Shown: positions 41,654 to 50,083, counted from the stretch's first letter. The stretch: DNA of 64,000 bases from Mumia sp050632745 (GCF_050632745.1 NZ_JBODSD010000002.1:1116001-1180000), one strand, 5' to 3'. Translations and numbers: made by a program. Notes: a model not told the origin generated them from the letters alone.

Positions 41654-42883
41654 ATGCGTCGCTCCCTGTTCCCTGTCCTCGCCCTTGCGCTGGTGCCGTT
41701 CGTGGCGACGCCCGCCGCCCACGCCGGCACGGCGACTCCCGCGGTCATCACGCCCGGAAAGACGGCGACCCTCACGTTCACGGTCCCCGATCCCGCACCC
41801 GCCGCGGGGTCCGTGGCGCTGTCGGTCCGCAACCAGCAGTCCACCGAGGTCACGCACCGGACGCTCGACCTCACCCTCCCGCTCGTGCCTGGCGACGTCG
41901 CCGCGAGCTGGGACGGCCGGAGCACGGCCGGCACCGCGGTTCCCGACGGGAGCTACGTCGCGACGCTCGAGGGTGACGGTGCGGGCATCGACACGGCGAC
42001 GGTTCGCGTGAACCTGGTCGCCCCGCGCGCGACCTCGGCTCCGACCGTCTCCGCCGGCACGGTCTTCCCGTGGACCGACGGCTACGGTGACGCCGTCACG
42101 CTGACCAGCCCCGGCGTGACGAGCGAGGTCACGACGACCTCCGCGCTCCAGGTCCTCAACGGCTCGGGTGCCGTGGTCTGGACGAGCACCGCGCGCAGCG
42201 CTCGCTGGACCGGCCGCACCAGCGCGGGCGCGATCCTGCCGAAGGGCACGTACCGCGTGCGGACCCGCTTCGTCGACGCCGACGGGCTCGTCGGCTACAG
42301 CCCCACGCGCAACGTCGTCGTGTCCGCGAAGCGGCTGGTGACCCGTACGGTGAGCGAGACCATCTCCCCTCGCGGCTTCCTCTGGGACTCCTACGTCGGC
42401 AAGTGCGGCAAGATCGTCAAGCCCGCCCGCAAGGGCAAGGCGTGGAAGCAGTCGATCTCGGTCTCGAGCAACCACAAGTGCACCCGCAAGGGCGCTCGTT
42501 CGATCACCGAGGCCTACTTCTCGGCCCGCATGACGGACGTCTACGACTACCGGTCGTTCACGATCACGGCGGTCGGTGCAGGCCACACGAAGGCCCGCAA
42601 GAACTTCGCGATCGGCTACGGCCTCACGGCTTCGCTGGACGACATCAGCCGCACGCGTCGCCTGTCGGCGAAGTACGGCACCCGCACCGTGTTCTCCGCC
42701 TCGGGCACGAGCCTCCGGCGCTACGTGGACCGCAACGGGTGGATCGCCTGGGGGATCGCGACCGGGGACGGCGGCCGCTACGACGTGAAGGCGCTGAAGG
42801 TGCGCACCACCTACCGTGCCCTCGTCGACCCGACCGCCCGTGCCGCACGCCTCGCCCCTTCCGGGCTGCAGGCTCGCGGCTGA
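41654..42883 (+). CDS. Secreted protein with FlgD-like Ig domains, function unknown
   Basis: A 409-residue exported protein. The signal peptide is MRRSLFPVLALALVPFVATPAAHA (24 residues). Two beta-sandwich repeats with the FlgD Ig-like pattern follow: ASWDGRSTAGTAVPDGSYVATLEGDGAG (about 83-110) and ARWTGRTSAGAILPKGTYRVRTRFVDADG (about 182-210). The C-terminal 170 residues are basic, hold a Cys pair (GKCGKI, NHKCTRKG) and are not recognised. It is likely a cell-surface or extracellular structural or binding protein. The preceding gene is also secreted, but a terminator separates them. Confidence 0.75.
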   Translation: MRRSLFPVLALALVPFVATPAAHAGTATPAVITPGKTATLTFTVPDPAPAAGSVALSVRNQQSTEVTHRTLDLTLPLVPGDVAASWDGRSTAGTAVPDGSYVATLEGDGAGIDTATVRVNLVAPRATSAPTVSAGTVFPWTDGYGDAVTLTSPGVTSEVTTTSALQVLNGSGAVVWTSTARSARWTGRTSAGAILPKGTYRVRTRFVDADGLVGYSPTRNVVVSAKRLVTRTVSETISPRGFLWDSYVGKCGKIVKPARKGKAWKQSISVSSNHKCTRKGARSITEAYFSARMTDVYDYRSFTITAVGAGHTKARKNFAIGYGLTASLDDISRTRRLSAKYGTRTVFSASGTSLRRYVDRNGWIAWGIATGDGGRYDVKALKVRTTYRALVDPTARAARLAPSGLQARG

Positions 42884-42911
42884 TCTCGCAATCTGCGCGG
42901 CGGCGCGAGCC
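42871..42911 (+). terminator. Possible hairpin at the end of the FlgD-like gene
   Basis: GGCTCGCG and CGCGAGCC pair across a 25-base loop that includes the stop codon region. Weak. Confidence 0.3.
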
Positions 42912-42929
42912 TCGCTAGCGTGACGCCTT

Positions 42930-42951
42930 GTCCGCCGACCCCGCGGCGGAC
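42930..42951 (+). promoter_or_regulatory. 5' leader hairpin of the 74-aa membrane protein gene
   Basis: GTCCGCCG-ACCCCG-CGGCGGAC is a perfect 8-bp stem between the -10 box TAGCGT (42915-42920) and the AGGAGG ribosome site, so it would sit at the very 5' end of the mRNA and may stabilise it or tune translation. Confidence 0.5.
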
Positions 42952-42969
42952 CGTCTCCCAGGAGGCCTC

Positions 42970-43194
42970 ATGGTTCGCACGTCCCGCAAAGCGTCCACCC
43001 GCCAGGTCGTGACCGTCATCGTCGTCGTCTGGCTCGTCATCGGCGCGCTCGCGGCAGCCCAGCGCGGATACTTCCGCGGCTCGGACGCCAACTGCGCCAA
43101 GGTCAGCACGATCGCCGTGACGATCCTCGCCGGTCCGCTCAACTACGTGGGCGCCAACCCGAAGATCGACTGCAACATCGAACCCAGCAAGTGA
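42970..43194 (+). CDS. Small single-pass membrane protein (74 aa)
   Basis: A 74-residue protein with a basic N-terminus (MVRTSRKASTRQ), one transmembrane helix (about 13-33, VVTVIVVVWLVIGALAAAQRG) and a C-terminal part of 40 residues with two Cys (ANCAKV and KIDCNIEPSK) that would lie outside the membrane. The function is unknown. AGGAGG stands 6 bases before the ATG, and the promoter gives it a real 5' leader with a hairpin, in contrast to the leaderless genes around it. Confidence 0.75.
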   Translation: MVRTSRKASTRQVVTVIVVVWLVIGALAAAQRGYFRGSDANCAKVSTIAVTILAGPLNYVGANPKIDCNIEPSK

Positions 43195-43198
43195 ACGT

Positions 43199-43239
43199 AC
43201 GAAGGGCCCGGCACGTCACGCACGTGCCGGGCCCTTCGT
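43199..43239. terminator. Bidirectional hairpin terminator
   Basis: Perfect 18-bp arms (ACGAAGGGCCCGGCACGT and its complement) around a 5-base loop, between the converging small membrane protein and metI genes. Confidence 0.9.
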
Positions 43240-43252
43240 CGTCCTGCGGGGG

Positions 43253-43957
43253 TCAGCGCCGGAGCACCTTGCGAGCGAGGTAGTTCCCTCCGAACTGCAC
43301 CACCTGCACGATGATCACGATCATGATCACCGCAGTCCAGGTGACGACGGTGTCGAACTGTCGGTAGCCGTACTGCAGGGCGAAGTTGCCGAGCCCGCCG
43401 CCACCGATGACGCCGGCGATCGCGGACATGTCGACGACCGCGACGAAGGCGAACGTGTAGCCGAGGATGAGCGGACCGAGCGCCTCGGGGACGAGGACGG
43501 TCCGGATGATCCGGAGCCGGCTCGCGCCCATCGACCGCGCGGCCTCGATGACGCCGGGGTCGACGGTGACGAGGTTCTGCTCGACGATGCGCGAGATCCC
43601 GAACGCCGCCGCGAACGTCATCGCGAAGATGATCGCCCGGTTGCCGATCCCGATCCCCACCACCAGCCGCGCCAAGGGCTGCAGCGCGGCGATGAGGATG
43701 ACGAACGGGATCGGGCGGAAGAAGTTCACCAGCACGTTGAGGACGACGCTCGCGACCCTGTTGGGATAGAGGCCCGAGGGGCGCGTCACGTACAGCGCCA
43801 TGCCGAGCACCATCCCGACGATGCCGCCGAGGACGAGCGCGATGACGACGATGTAGAGCGTCTGCCACGTCGCCTCCCAGAAGAGCGGCCACAGCTCGCC
43901 CATCTGGGTGTCGGCGGCGAGCACCGCGCCGGTGGTGGAGTCGAGCGTGGCCGTCAT
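43253..43957 (-). CDS. metI: Methionine ABC transporter permease
   Basis: A 234-residue permease with five or six hydrophobic helices. The ABC-coupling EAA loop is EAARSMGASRLRIIRTVLVPEALGPL (about residues 137-162). The pattern FRPIPFVILIAALQPLARL is typical of MetI. It forms the membrane channel for methionine uptake together with metN and metQ, all on one strand in the order metQ-metN-metI. Its ATG overlaps the metN stop (ATGA). A strong terminator follows 13 bases after the stop. Confidence 0.9.
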   Translation of the reverse strand: MTATLDSTTGAVLAADTQMGELWPLFWEATWQTLYIVVIALVLGGIVGMVLGMALYVTRPSGLYPNRVASVVLNVLVNFFRPIPFVILIAALQPLARLVVGIGIGNRAIIFAMTFAAAFGISRIVEQNLVTVDPGVIEAARSMGASRLRIIRTVLVPEALGPLILGYTFAFVAVVDMSAIAGVIGGGGLGNFALQYGYRQFDTVVTWTAVIMIVIIVQVVQFGGNYLARKVLRR

Positions 43958-44982
43958 CGCAGCTCCCGCGTCTCGAGCCGTGCTCCGATCGCGTGCAGCG
44001 CCGCGTCGACGTCGGCGTCGCTCCCCCGCAGGGAGAGCGTGAGGTTGCCGAAGGTACGACCGCCGACGTCCTCCATCCCGCCGTGGACCAGCTCGAACGT
44101 GACGTCGCGGCGGATCAGCTCGGCGAAGACCTCGGCCTGACGGACGGCGGGGTCACGGAACGCGAGCCGGACGAACCGTCCGGGATGTACGGCGCGCAGC
44201 CGCGCGAGGGTCTCGGCGTCCGGCACGTCGTCCACGATCGTCGACACGAACCGGCGCGTGACCGGCTGCTGCGGGTCGGAGAAGACGTCGAAGACCGACC
44301 CGCGCTCGACGATGCGTCCGTCCTCCATCACGGCCACCTTGTTGGCGATCGACTTCACGACCTCCATCTCGTGGGTGATCACCATGATCGTGAGACCCAG
44401 CTCCTCGTTGACGCGGCGCAGCAGCGCGAGCACCTCCTGGGTCGTCTCCGGGTCGAGCGCGCTGGTGGACTCGTCGGCGAGGAGGAGCTTCGGCGAGGTC
44501 GCCAGCGCACGGGCGATCCCGACACGCTGCTTCTGACCACCGGAGAGCTGGTCGGTGTAGGTGTGCGCCTTCTCCGCGAGGCCGACGAACTGGAGCAGCT
44601 CGGCGATGCGCTCGTGCGCCTCGGCCTTCGGGACGCCGGCGACCTCCAAGGGGTACGCGACGTTGCCGTAGACCGTCCGGGAACGCAGCAGGTTGAACTG
44701 CTGGAAGATCATCCCGATCCCCCGGCGGACCTGCTGGAGCCGACGCTCGGGCAGCCCCGTGATCTCCGTGCCGTCCACCGTGATCGACCCGGAGGTCGCT
44801 GTCTCCAGCGCGTTCACGAGACGGATCAGGGTGGACTTGCCGGCTCCGGAGTATCCGACGATCCCGTAGATGTCCCCGGCCTCGACGTCGAGGTCGACGC
44901 CGTCGATCGCGCGCACGGGACTGCCGTGGCGCGACGCGGCCGGGAACACCTTCGAGACGTCGCGCAGCTCGACGAGAGCCAT
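43954..44982 (-). CDS. metN: Methionine ABC transporter ATP-binding protein
   Basis: A 342-residue ATPase. Walker A is GYSGAGKST (about 42-50), the signature motif LSGGQKQRVGIARAL (about 143-157) and Walker B KLLLADESTSALD (about 161-173). The C-terminal 80 residues form a NIL/ACT-type domain (FVRLAFRDPAVRQAEVFAELIRRDVTFELVHGGMEDVGG...), which in MetN binds methionine and gives feedback inhibition of transport. It overlaps metI and starts 5 bases after the metQ stop. Confidence 0.92.
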   Translation of the reverse strand: MALVELRDVSKVFPAASRHGSPVRAIDGVDLDVEAGDIYGIVGYSGAGKSTLIRLVNALETATSGSITVDGTEITGLPERRLQQVRRGIGMIFQQFNLLRSRTVYGNVAYPLEVAGVPKAEAHERIAELLQFVGLAEKAHTYTDQLSGGQKQRVGIARALATSPKLLLADESTSALDPETTQEVLALLRRVNEELGLTIMVITHEMEVVKSIANKVAVMEDGRIVERGSVFDVFSDPQQPVTRRFVSTIVDDVPDAETLARLRAVHPGRFVRLAFRDPAVRQAEVFAELIRRDVTFELVHGGMEDVGGRTFGNLTLSLRGSDADVDAALHAIGARLETRELR

Positions 44983-44987
44983 GCGGG

Positions 44988-45905
44988 CTACTGCCCCTGG
45001 ATCTGCGACTCGACGCCCTCGAGGGTCTTCTCGAGGTCGGTGTCGGGGATCTTCACGATCTCCGCGGTGTTCCCCGAGACCTCCTGGACGCCGTCGATGA
45101 CCGGCTGGCTGTTCTGGTAGATCTCGACCAGCTTGCGGTAGGTCGCGTCGTCCTTGTCCTCGGCGCGGACGGCGAAGATGTTGACGTACGGCTGCGCCTT
45201 CGGATCGGTCGCGTCGTCGGTGACGAGGGCGTCGGAGAACTTCAGCCCGGCCTTCTCGACGAAGTCGTTGTTGATCACGGCCGCGGCCACGTCCGGCAGC
45301 GAGGTCGGGGTGAGGTCGGCCTTGATCGCCTGGACCTTGACCTTCGAGCCGTCCTCGACGTCGTTCAGCGTGGAGAACGGGCTGCCGCCGTCCTTCAGCG
45401 AGATCAGGCCGGAGGACTGGAGCAGCAGCAGGGCGCGCGCCTGGTTGGTGTCGTCGTCGGGCACCACGACCGTGTCACCGGCCTTGATGTCCTCGACCGC
45501 GTCGACCTTCTGCGAGTAGAGGCCGAGCGGGTAGATCGCCGTCGACCCGATCGGGTAGAGGTCGTCGTCGTTCTTCACGTTGTAGTCGGCGAGGTAGATG
45601 ATGTGCTGGAACTGGTTGATGTCGATCTCGCCCTCGCTGACCGAGGGGTTCGGCTGCGCGTAGTCGGAGAAGTCGACGACCTCGACGTCGATGTCCTCCT
45701 TGGCGGCCTCGTCCTTGAACGTCTTCCAGTACGGGTCGCTGGCACCGACGACGCCGAGGCGGACCTTCGTCGCGCCGCTCGCGTCGTCGCCTCCGCGGAC
45801 GGCGAGGACGATGCCGACGACGACGGCCAGGGCCACGACGGCGGCGACGATCCACACCCCCTTGCGCGACTTCGGCGGCGCGACCTGGGGAACCTGCTCG
45901 GACAT
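44988..45905 (-). CDS. metQ: Methionine-binding protein MetQ/NlpA, TM-anchored
   Basis: A 305-residue substrate-binding protein of the NlpA/MetQ family: VRLGVVGASDPYWKTFKDEAAKEDIDVEVVDFSDY is the family opening, followed by GEIDINQFQHIIYLADYN. Instead of a lipobox Cys, the N-terminus has KSRKG and one hydrophobic helix (about 17-37, VWIVAAVVALAVVVGIVLAVRGG), so the protein seems held by an uncleaved membrane anchor. The ATG at 45905 has AAGGAG 7-8 bases upstream. A structured 94-base element precedes it. First gene of the metQNI operon. Confidence 0.88.
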   Translation of the reverse strand: MSEQVPQVAPPKSRKGVWIVAAVVALAVVVGIVLAVRGGDDASGATKVRLGVVGASDPYWKTFKDEAAKEDIDVEVVDFSDYAQPNPSVSEGEIDINQFQHIIYLADYNVKNDDDLYPIGSTAIYPLGLYSQKVDAVEDIKAGDTVVVPDDDTNQARALLLLQSSGLISLKDGGSPFSTLNDVEDGSKVKVQAIKADLTPTSLPDVAAAVINNDFVEKAGLKFSDALVTDDATDPKAQPYVNIFAVRAEDKDDATYRKLVEIYQNSQPVIDGVQEVSGNTAEIVKIPDTDLEKTLEGVESQIQGQ

Positions 45906-45925
45906 GGGTGTGCTCCTTGAGTGAC

Positions 45926-46019
45926 GTTTCGGGGATGTTTGCCCGTCTTCGAGACTGCGTGGCGGTTTCGCATGGTGACCAGGGATCTCACCATGCGAGA
46001 TCCGCGTGATCCCCGAAAC
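45926..46019 (-). promoter_or_regulatory. Structured 5' leader element of the metQNI operon (unknown class)
   Basis: Perfect 11-bp outer arms, GTTTCGGGGAT (45926-45936) and ATCCCCGAAAC (46009-46019), enclose 72 bases. Inside, two perfect stems exclude one another: TCGCATGGTGA/TCACCATGCGA (45968-45978 with 45988-45998) and GGATCTC/GAGATCC (45983-45989 with 45997-46003). A small GTCT-TCG-AGAC hairpin lies near 45945. It ends 20 bases before the metQ ATG. I see none of the conserved SAM-I/IV core motifs. A riboswitch, an attenuator or a small inverted-repeat transposable element all fit. Confidence 0.6.
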
Positions 46020-46072
46020 ACCCTGGAAACACAGCGATCGCGGCTCAGTGGCGTGACCGATGCCACGCCGTT

Positions 46073-46816
46073 TCACTCACCGAGACGCGAACCCACCCGG
46101 AGCCGGCGCTCGCTCTGGCCCGCCTCTTCGCCCCGCACCACCCACATCGAGGGCGGGATCGCCGTCCCCGACGCGGTCTCGTAAGCGGCGACCGCGAGCA
46201 CCTGCGCTCGACGGCCGTCCTCGAGCAGCGACGCCTCCGCGTACGAGCCGTCGGCGAAGCTGATGCCGATCCGGTCGAGGTCGCGCGCAGCGACCGCAGG
46301 ACCGACGTGGACCTCCACGACGGCCCCGCGGAAGAGGTGGCTGTGCGTCGCCGAGGCGGTGACCCCGTCTCGCGAGCAGCCGACCTGCACGGGGAACGGC
46401 GGCCACTCGCTGGTCTCGCGCCGCCCGTCGAGGTGCCAGCCGCGCCGCAGGTAGAAGCGGCGCGCCCGCGCGTTCTCCTCGAGGACCCAGAGACGGAGCG
46501 GTCGTCCGCCGTGGCGCGCGAGGACCTCGTCGTGGAGCACGTCGGCGAGTCCGTCGCCCCAGTGCTCGGGGACGACGCCGAGGTGCCGCAGGACCTGCGC
46601 GTCGTACGTCACGAACCCGAGGAGACCGCCGTCCGCCGCGTCGGCGACGAGCGTCGTCACACCGTCCTCGCCGAGCTCACGGACCCATCGGCGCCTGATC
46701 TCGGCCTCCGGCCAGGGCAGGTCGCCGAACACGTGCGCCAGCCCCGTGCCGTACGCCGCCTCCTCGCACGCGGTCAGGTCGTCGGCGTCGGCTGCGGTGG
46801 CCGTACGAAGGTTCAC
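46073..46816 (-). CDS. GNAT acetyltransferase with extra C-terminal domain
   Basis: A 247-residue protein. The N-terminal GNAT fold (about 1-140) ends in the motif B-like ENARARRFYLRRGWHLDGRRETSEWPPFPVQV; the acetyl-CoA loop is degenerate (VVPEHWGDGLADVLHDEVL instead of RxxGxG), as in several actinobacterial GNAT proteins. The remaining 100 residues (about 150-247) form a separate, unrecognised domain rich in beta strands. GTG 46816 follows CACACT by 6 bases. The gene ends at the edge of the metQ leader region. Confidence 0.72.
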   Translation of the reverse strand: MNLRTATAADADDLTACEEAAYGTGLAHVFGDLPWPEAEIRRRWVRELGEDGVTTLVADAADGGLLGFVTYDAQVLRHLGVVPEHWGDGLADVLHDEVLARHGGRPLRLWVLEENARARRFYLRRGWHLDGRRETSEWPPFPVQVGCSRDGVTASATHSHLFRGAVVEVHVGPAVAARDLDRIGISFADGSYAEASLLEDGRRAQVLAVAAYETASGTAIPPSMWVVRGEEAGQSERRLRVGSRLGE

Positions 46817-46822
46817 GGACCC

Positions 46823-46828
46823 AGTGTG
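46823..46828 (-). promoter_or_regulatory. -10 box CACACT (leaderless)
   Basis: CACACT with a 6-base gap to GTG 46816. Confidence 0.4.
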
Positions 46829-46852
46829 AGGCGCCGCCTGGTGGCCCGGGCA

Positions 46853-46962
46853 CCCGGTGGTCGAGCAGCGGCCGAGGCGCTAGCCGAGGCCGCGTATCGA
46901 GACCCTCGCCTCGCGACGCCCTCGCCCAGGCGCTCGGGCTACCCGACCACCCGACCACCGGG
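46853..46962. repeat. Mosaic palindromic repeat, 110 bp
   Basis: Terminal arms CCCGGTGGTCG and CGACCACCGGG (11 bp, perfect) enclose GCGTATCGAGACC and several GAGGC/GCCTC-type segments. The same TGGTCGAG and TATCGAGACC blocks recur at 60711-60779 and 63168-63212. It fills the gap between the GNAT gene and the TAXI-protein gene. Confidence 0.7.
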
Positions 46963-46968
46963 ACCGCG

Positions 46969-47955
46969 CTACTGCAGGTCGTCGATCGCCCGCTGCGACC
47001 CCGGGTGGACGGGGACAGGGTCGGACGACGCGGCGTCCTCGATGCGGATGTCCTTCGCCGCCGGGTGCACCGCGACCAGCGCGTCGGTGTCCTCGAAGAC
47101 GAGGGTCGTCAACGCGCACGCGACGTTGTCGGCCATGTCGTTGCGGGCGAGCAGCACGTTCGGGACCGCGATGGTCGGCACGTCCGCGTCCAGCTCGTAC
47201 GTGGCGGCCGGGATCGTCGCCTCCTCGTACACGGGGTTGATCTCCTGCAGTGCCGGCAGCTCCGGCGTGATGTCGAGGAAGGTCACCTTGTCGCCCATCG
47301 ACGTGAAGAGGTCGGTGATCGCCGGCGTCGGGAGCCCGCCGGACCACACCAGCCCGTCGATCGAGCCGTCCTTCATCCCGTCGACGGTCTTGGTGAGGTC
47401 GAGGCGCTGCGCGGACACGTCGTCCTGGGAGAGGCCCGCGGCCTCGATGAGCCGCTGCGCGATGACCTCGGTGCCCGACTTCGGGGAGCCGGTGGAGATC
47501 CGCTTGCCCTCGAAGTCCGCGATCGACGAGATGCCTGCGTCGGTACGGACGACGACCTGCGTGTAGTTCGGGTAGATGCGCCCGATCGAGGACACCTCCT
47601 GCTTCTCCGTGAAGGACCCCGTGCCGGCCACGGCGTCGGCGGCCGTGTCGGCCAGGGAGAAGGCGAGGTCGTAGTCGCCGGCGACGAGCTGCTGGACGTT
47701 CTGCACCGACGCCCCGGTCTCGGCGGCGGTGGCCTTGAGGTCGGTCTCGTCGCTGATGAGCTTCGCGAGGCCGCCTCCGACGACGTAGTAGACGCCGGTC
47801 GAGTTGCCGGTCGCGATGCCGATGCGGCCGGAGCCGGCGTCGCAGCTGTCGGCGTCCCCTCCGGCCTGGTCGTTGTCCTGCTGCCCGCCGCACGCGGCGA
47901 GCGCGAGGGAGGCCGTCAGGGCGCCGGCGGCGAGCAGGGTACGGGTCTGTCTCAT
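46969..47955 (-). CDS. TAXI family TRAP transporter solute-binding lipoprotein
   Basis: A 328-residue TAXI-type solute-binding protein. The lipobox is LALAAC with Cys22 after the signal MRQTRTLLAAGALTASLALAA; the mature protein has GRIGIATGNSTGVYYVVGGGLAKLIS (about 44-69), ETGASVQNVQQLVAGDYDLAFSLADTAADAV and GKRISTGSPKSGTEVIAQRLIEAAGL. Such proteins feed glutamate-like or other small acids to a fused TRAP permease. AGGAG lies upstream of ATG 47955. The permease gene ends 7 bases before it, so this is a two-gene operon. Confidence 0.9.
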   Translation of the reverse strand: MRQTRTLLAAGALTASLALAACGGQQDNDQAGGDADSCDAGSGRIGIATGNSTGVYYVVGGGLAKLISDETDLKATAAETGASVQNVQQLVAGDYDLAFSLADTAADAVAGTGSFTEKQEVSSIGRIYPNYTQVVVRTDAGISSIADFEGKRISTGSPKSGTEVIAQRLIEAAGLSQDDVSAQRLDLTKTVDGMKDGSIDGLVWSGGLPTPAITDLFTSMGDKVTFLDITPELPALQEINPVYEEATIPAATYELDADVPTIAVPNVLLARNDMADNVACALTTLVFEDTDALVAVHPAAKDIRIEDAASSDPVPVHPGSQRAIDDLQ

Positions 47956-47962
47956 GGGTGCT

Positions 47963-50083
47963 TCACTCCTGGGTGATCGGTGCGGACGGGGCGGGAGGGG
48001 TCGTGGCACCCCGCCGGCCGGCCAGGTGGACGGCAACGGCGGCGGCGAGGAGGGCGAGACCGATGCCGATCGACACCGGGACGAGGTAGAGCAGCAGCAG
48101 CGCGGCGGGCAGGCACAGCAGGCGCTCGGCCCGGCGGGTGGGGCCGAACATCCAGCCCGACGTCGCGACGGCCAGCGCGGCCACCGCGAGACCGCACACG
48201 ACGGTCGTCCAGACGACGTCGACCAGCGAGCCGCGACCGAGGAGGTGCGCGCCGTTGTCGGTCATGATGAACGCCATCGGCGCGAGGAACGCGGGCAGCG
48301 TGTACTTGCACGCCTGCCACATCGTCGCGATGACCTTGCCGCCCGTGATCGCCGCGGACGCGACGGCCGCGAGCGCGGTCGGCGGCGACACCTCGGAGAG
48401 CACCGCGTAGTAGAAGATGAACATCGCGACCTCGGGGCCGTCGGCGCCGAGGCTGATCAGGGCCGGGCCGATGATGATCCAGCTCAGGATGAACGACGCC
48501 GTCACGGGGACCGCGAGGCCGAGGACGATGATCGCGACCGCGGAGAACAGCGCGCTCAGCACCACGAGCGTCGCGTGGTTGGGCGCGAGCGCGTCGGCGG
48601 CGTCGACGAGCAGCGACGACAGGACCTGGCCGAGGCCGGTCTTCGCGATCGTCGACGTGATGACCCCGGCGGCGGCGCACACCGCGATGACCGGGACGGC
48701 GGCGCGGATGCCGGTCGCGAGCGCGACGTACAGCCGCGAGACGTAGTCGCGCAGCGACTCCCCCAGCGGCAGGCGCTCAGCGTCCTCGGGGCGCTCGTCG
48801 ATGCTCCCGACGAACCGGCGCCGCGACAGGGCGGCCTCGAGCAGGCCGAAGACCGCGGCCACCGCCGTCGCGTACACGACCGCCTTGAAGGGAGGCACGT
48901 CCATCGCGAGGAAGACGACGATCACGCCCAGGCTCACGAAGTGGTAGCCGAAGCGACCGAGCAGCGCCCACGGGCTGTTCACGTCGACGTCGACCCGCCG
49001 CGCCCCGAAACGGCGCGCGTCGATCTCGACGGCGAGGAAGATGCCGAGGTAGTAGAGCAGCGTCGGGACGAGCGCCCAGCCGAGGACCTGCAGGTACGAG
49101 ACGCCGAGGTACTCCGCGATGATGAACGCCGCAGCGCCGAGGGTCGGCGGCGAGAGGATCGCCCCGATCCCGGACGCCGCGAGCATGCCGCCGGCGGCCT
49201 CGCGCGGGTAGCCGGCACGCTTGAGGATGGGCCACGCGAACGACCCGAGCGTCACCGCGGTGGCCGTCCCTGACCCGGACACGGTGCCGAGCAGGAAGCC
49301 CGACGTCGCGACCGTACGACCCGGCGCGGTGCCCGACTTCCGGAACAGCGAGAAGCTGAACTCCACGAAGAACCGTCCGGCGCCCATCTTGTCGAGCACG
49401 GCGCCGTAGATCGTGAACAGCACGATGTACGTCGCCGCGACGTCGAGCGGCACCCCGAAGAACCCGCTGGCCTCGTTGTAGAGCGCGTTGACGATCTGGT
49501 CGATGTCCTCGCCGCGGTGGGAGATCGCCCACTCGATCGGGAGGAAGCCGCCGTAGTAGGCGTAGGCGAGGAACGCCACGCACACGACCGGCAGCACCCA
49601 CCCCGTCGTACGCCGCGTGGCCTCGAGCACGAGGAGCAGCAGGAGCACGCCGGCGACGACGTCGATCGTGCCGAGCGCGCCCTGGCGGTCGAGGAACGCG
49701 CTGAACCCGCCGCCGCCCTGCTCCCACGCGGGCAGCGGGAGGACGGGGTAGAGGCCGACGACGAGCGCCGCCAGGGCGAGCAGCCAGTCGAACGGGCCCG
49801 GGTCGTCACCGCCGTCGGTACGACGTCGCGCCCGGCCGCGGTAGAGGAGGAACGCGAGCGGGAGCGTGACCCCGAGGAAGACCACGAGGTAGAACTGGTT
49901 GCCCTCGCGCAGGGGGAAGAAGACCTGCCGCAGCACGAACAGCGCCACGACGAAGCACCACAGCGTGATCAGGCGCTCCCAGCCGGGCGACAGGCGCCGC
50001 GAGGGCCGCTCCTCGTCGTACTCGGCCGCGAGGTGGTCGAGGTCGGTCTGGTCGACCGGGGTGTCGCTGGTTGCCCTGGGCAT
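47963..50083 (-). CDS. TRAP transporter, fused small and large permease subunits
   Basis: A 706-residue membrane protein joining the DctQ-like small subunit (about 1-190) and the DctM-like large subunit (about 190-640), with some 18 hydrophobic helices; extra helices close the C-terminus (about 640-690). Family segments include GAGRFFVEFSFSLFRKSGTAPGRTVATSGFLLGTVSGSGTATAVTLGSFAWPILKRAGY and AASGIGAILSPPTLGAAAFIIAEYLGVSY. It drives sodium- or proton-coupled uptake with the TAXI protein. ATG 50083 is preceded by TACGTT at 7 bases. It diverges from the two-component genes. Confidence 0.9.
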   Translation of the reverse strand: MPRATSDTPVDQTDLDHLAAEYDEERPSRRLSPGWERLITLWCFVVALFVLRQVFFPLREGNQFYLVVFLGVTLPLAFLLYRGRARRRTDGGDDPGPFDWLLALAALVVGLYPVLPLPAWEQGGGGFSAFLDRQGALGTIDVVAGVLLLLLVLEATRRTTGWVLPVVCVAFLAYAYYGGFLPIEWAISHRGEDIDQIVNALYNEASGFFGVPLDVAATYIVLFTIYGAVLDKMGAGRFFVEFSFSLFRKSGTAPGRTVATSGFLLGTVSGSGTATAVTLGSFAWPILKRAGYPREAAGGMLAASGIGAILSPPTLGAAAFIIAEYLGVSYLQVLGWALVPTLLYYLGIFLAVEIDARRFGARRVDVDVNSPWALLGRFGYHFVSLGVIVVFLAMDVPPFKAVVYATAVAAVFGLLEAALSRRRFVGSIDERPEDAERLPLGESLRDYVSRLYVALATGIRAAVPVIAVCAAAGVITSTIAKTGLGQVLSSLLVDAADALAPNHATLVVLSALFSAVAIIVLGLAVPVTASFILSWIIIGPALISLGADGPEVAMFIFYYAVLSEVSPPTALAAVASAAITGGKVIATMWQACKYTLPAFLAPMAFIMTDNGAHLLGRGSLVDVVWTTVVCGLAVAALAVATSGWMFGPTRRAERLLCLPAALLLLYLVPVSIGIGLALLAAAVAVHLAGRRGATTPPAPSAPITQE

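Noticed and set aside
37772..42586. A 1604-codon open frame on the minus strand, opposite two secreted-protein genes
   Set aside because: It is an antisense artefact of high-GC codon use. The plus-strand frames have signal peptides, a GHSRGG elbow and Ig-like repeats, while the antisense protein is Arg/Gly/Val-rich low-complexity sequence with no domain.
45906..46072. SAM-I, SAM-IV or SAM-II riboswitch before metQ
   Set aside because: The conserved cores (GAGGGA...CUGGCCC...AUGAAACC...GGCAACC and relatives) are absent, although a methionine transport operon made them likely.
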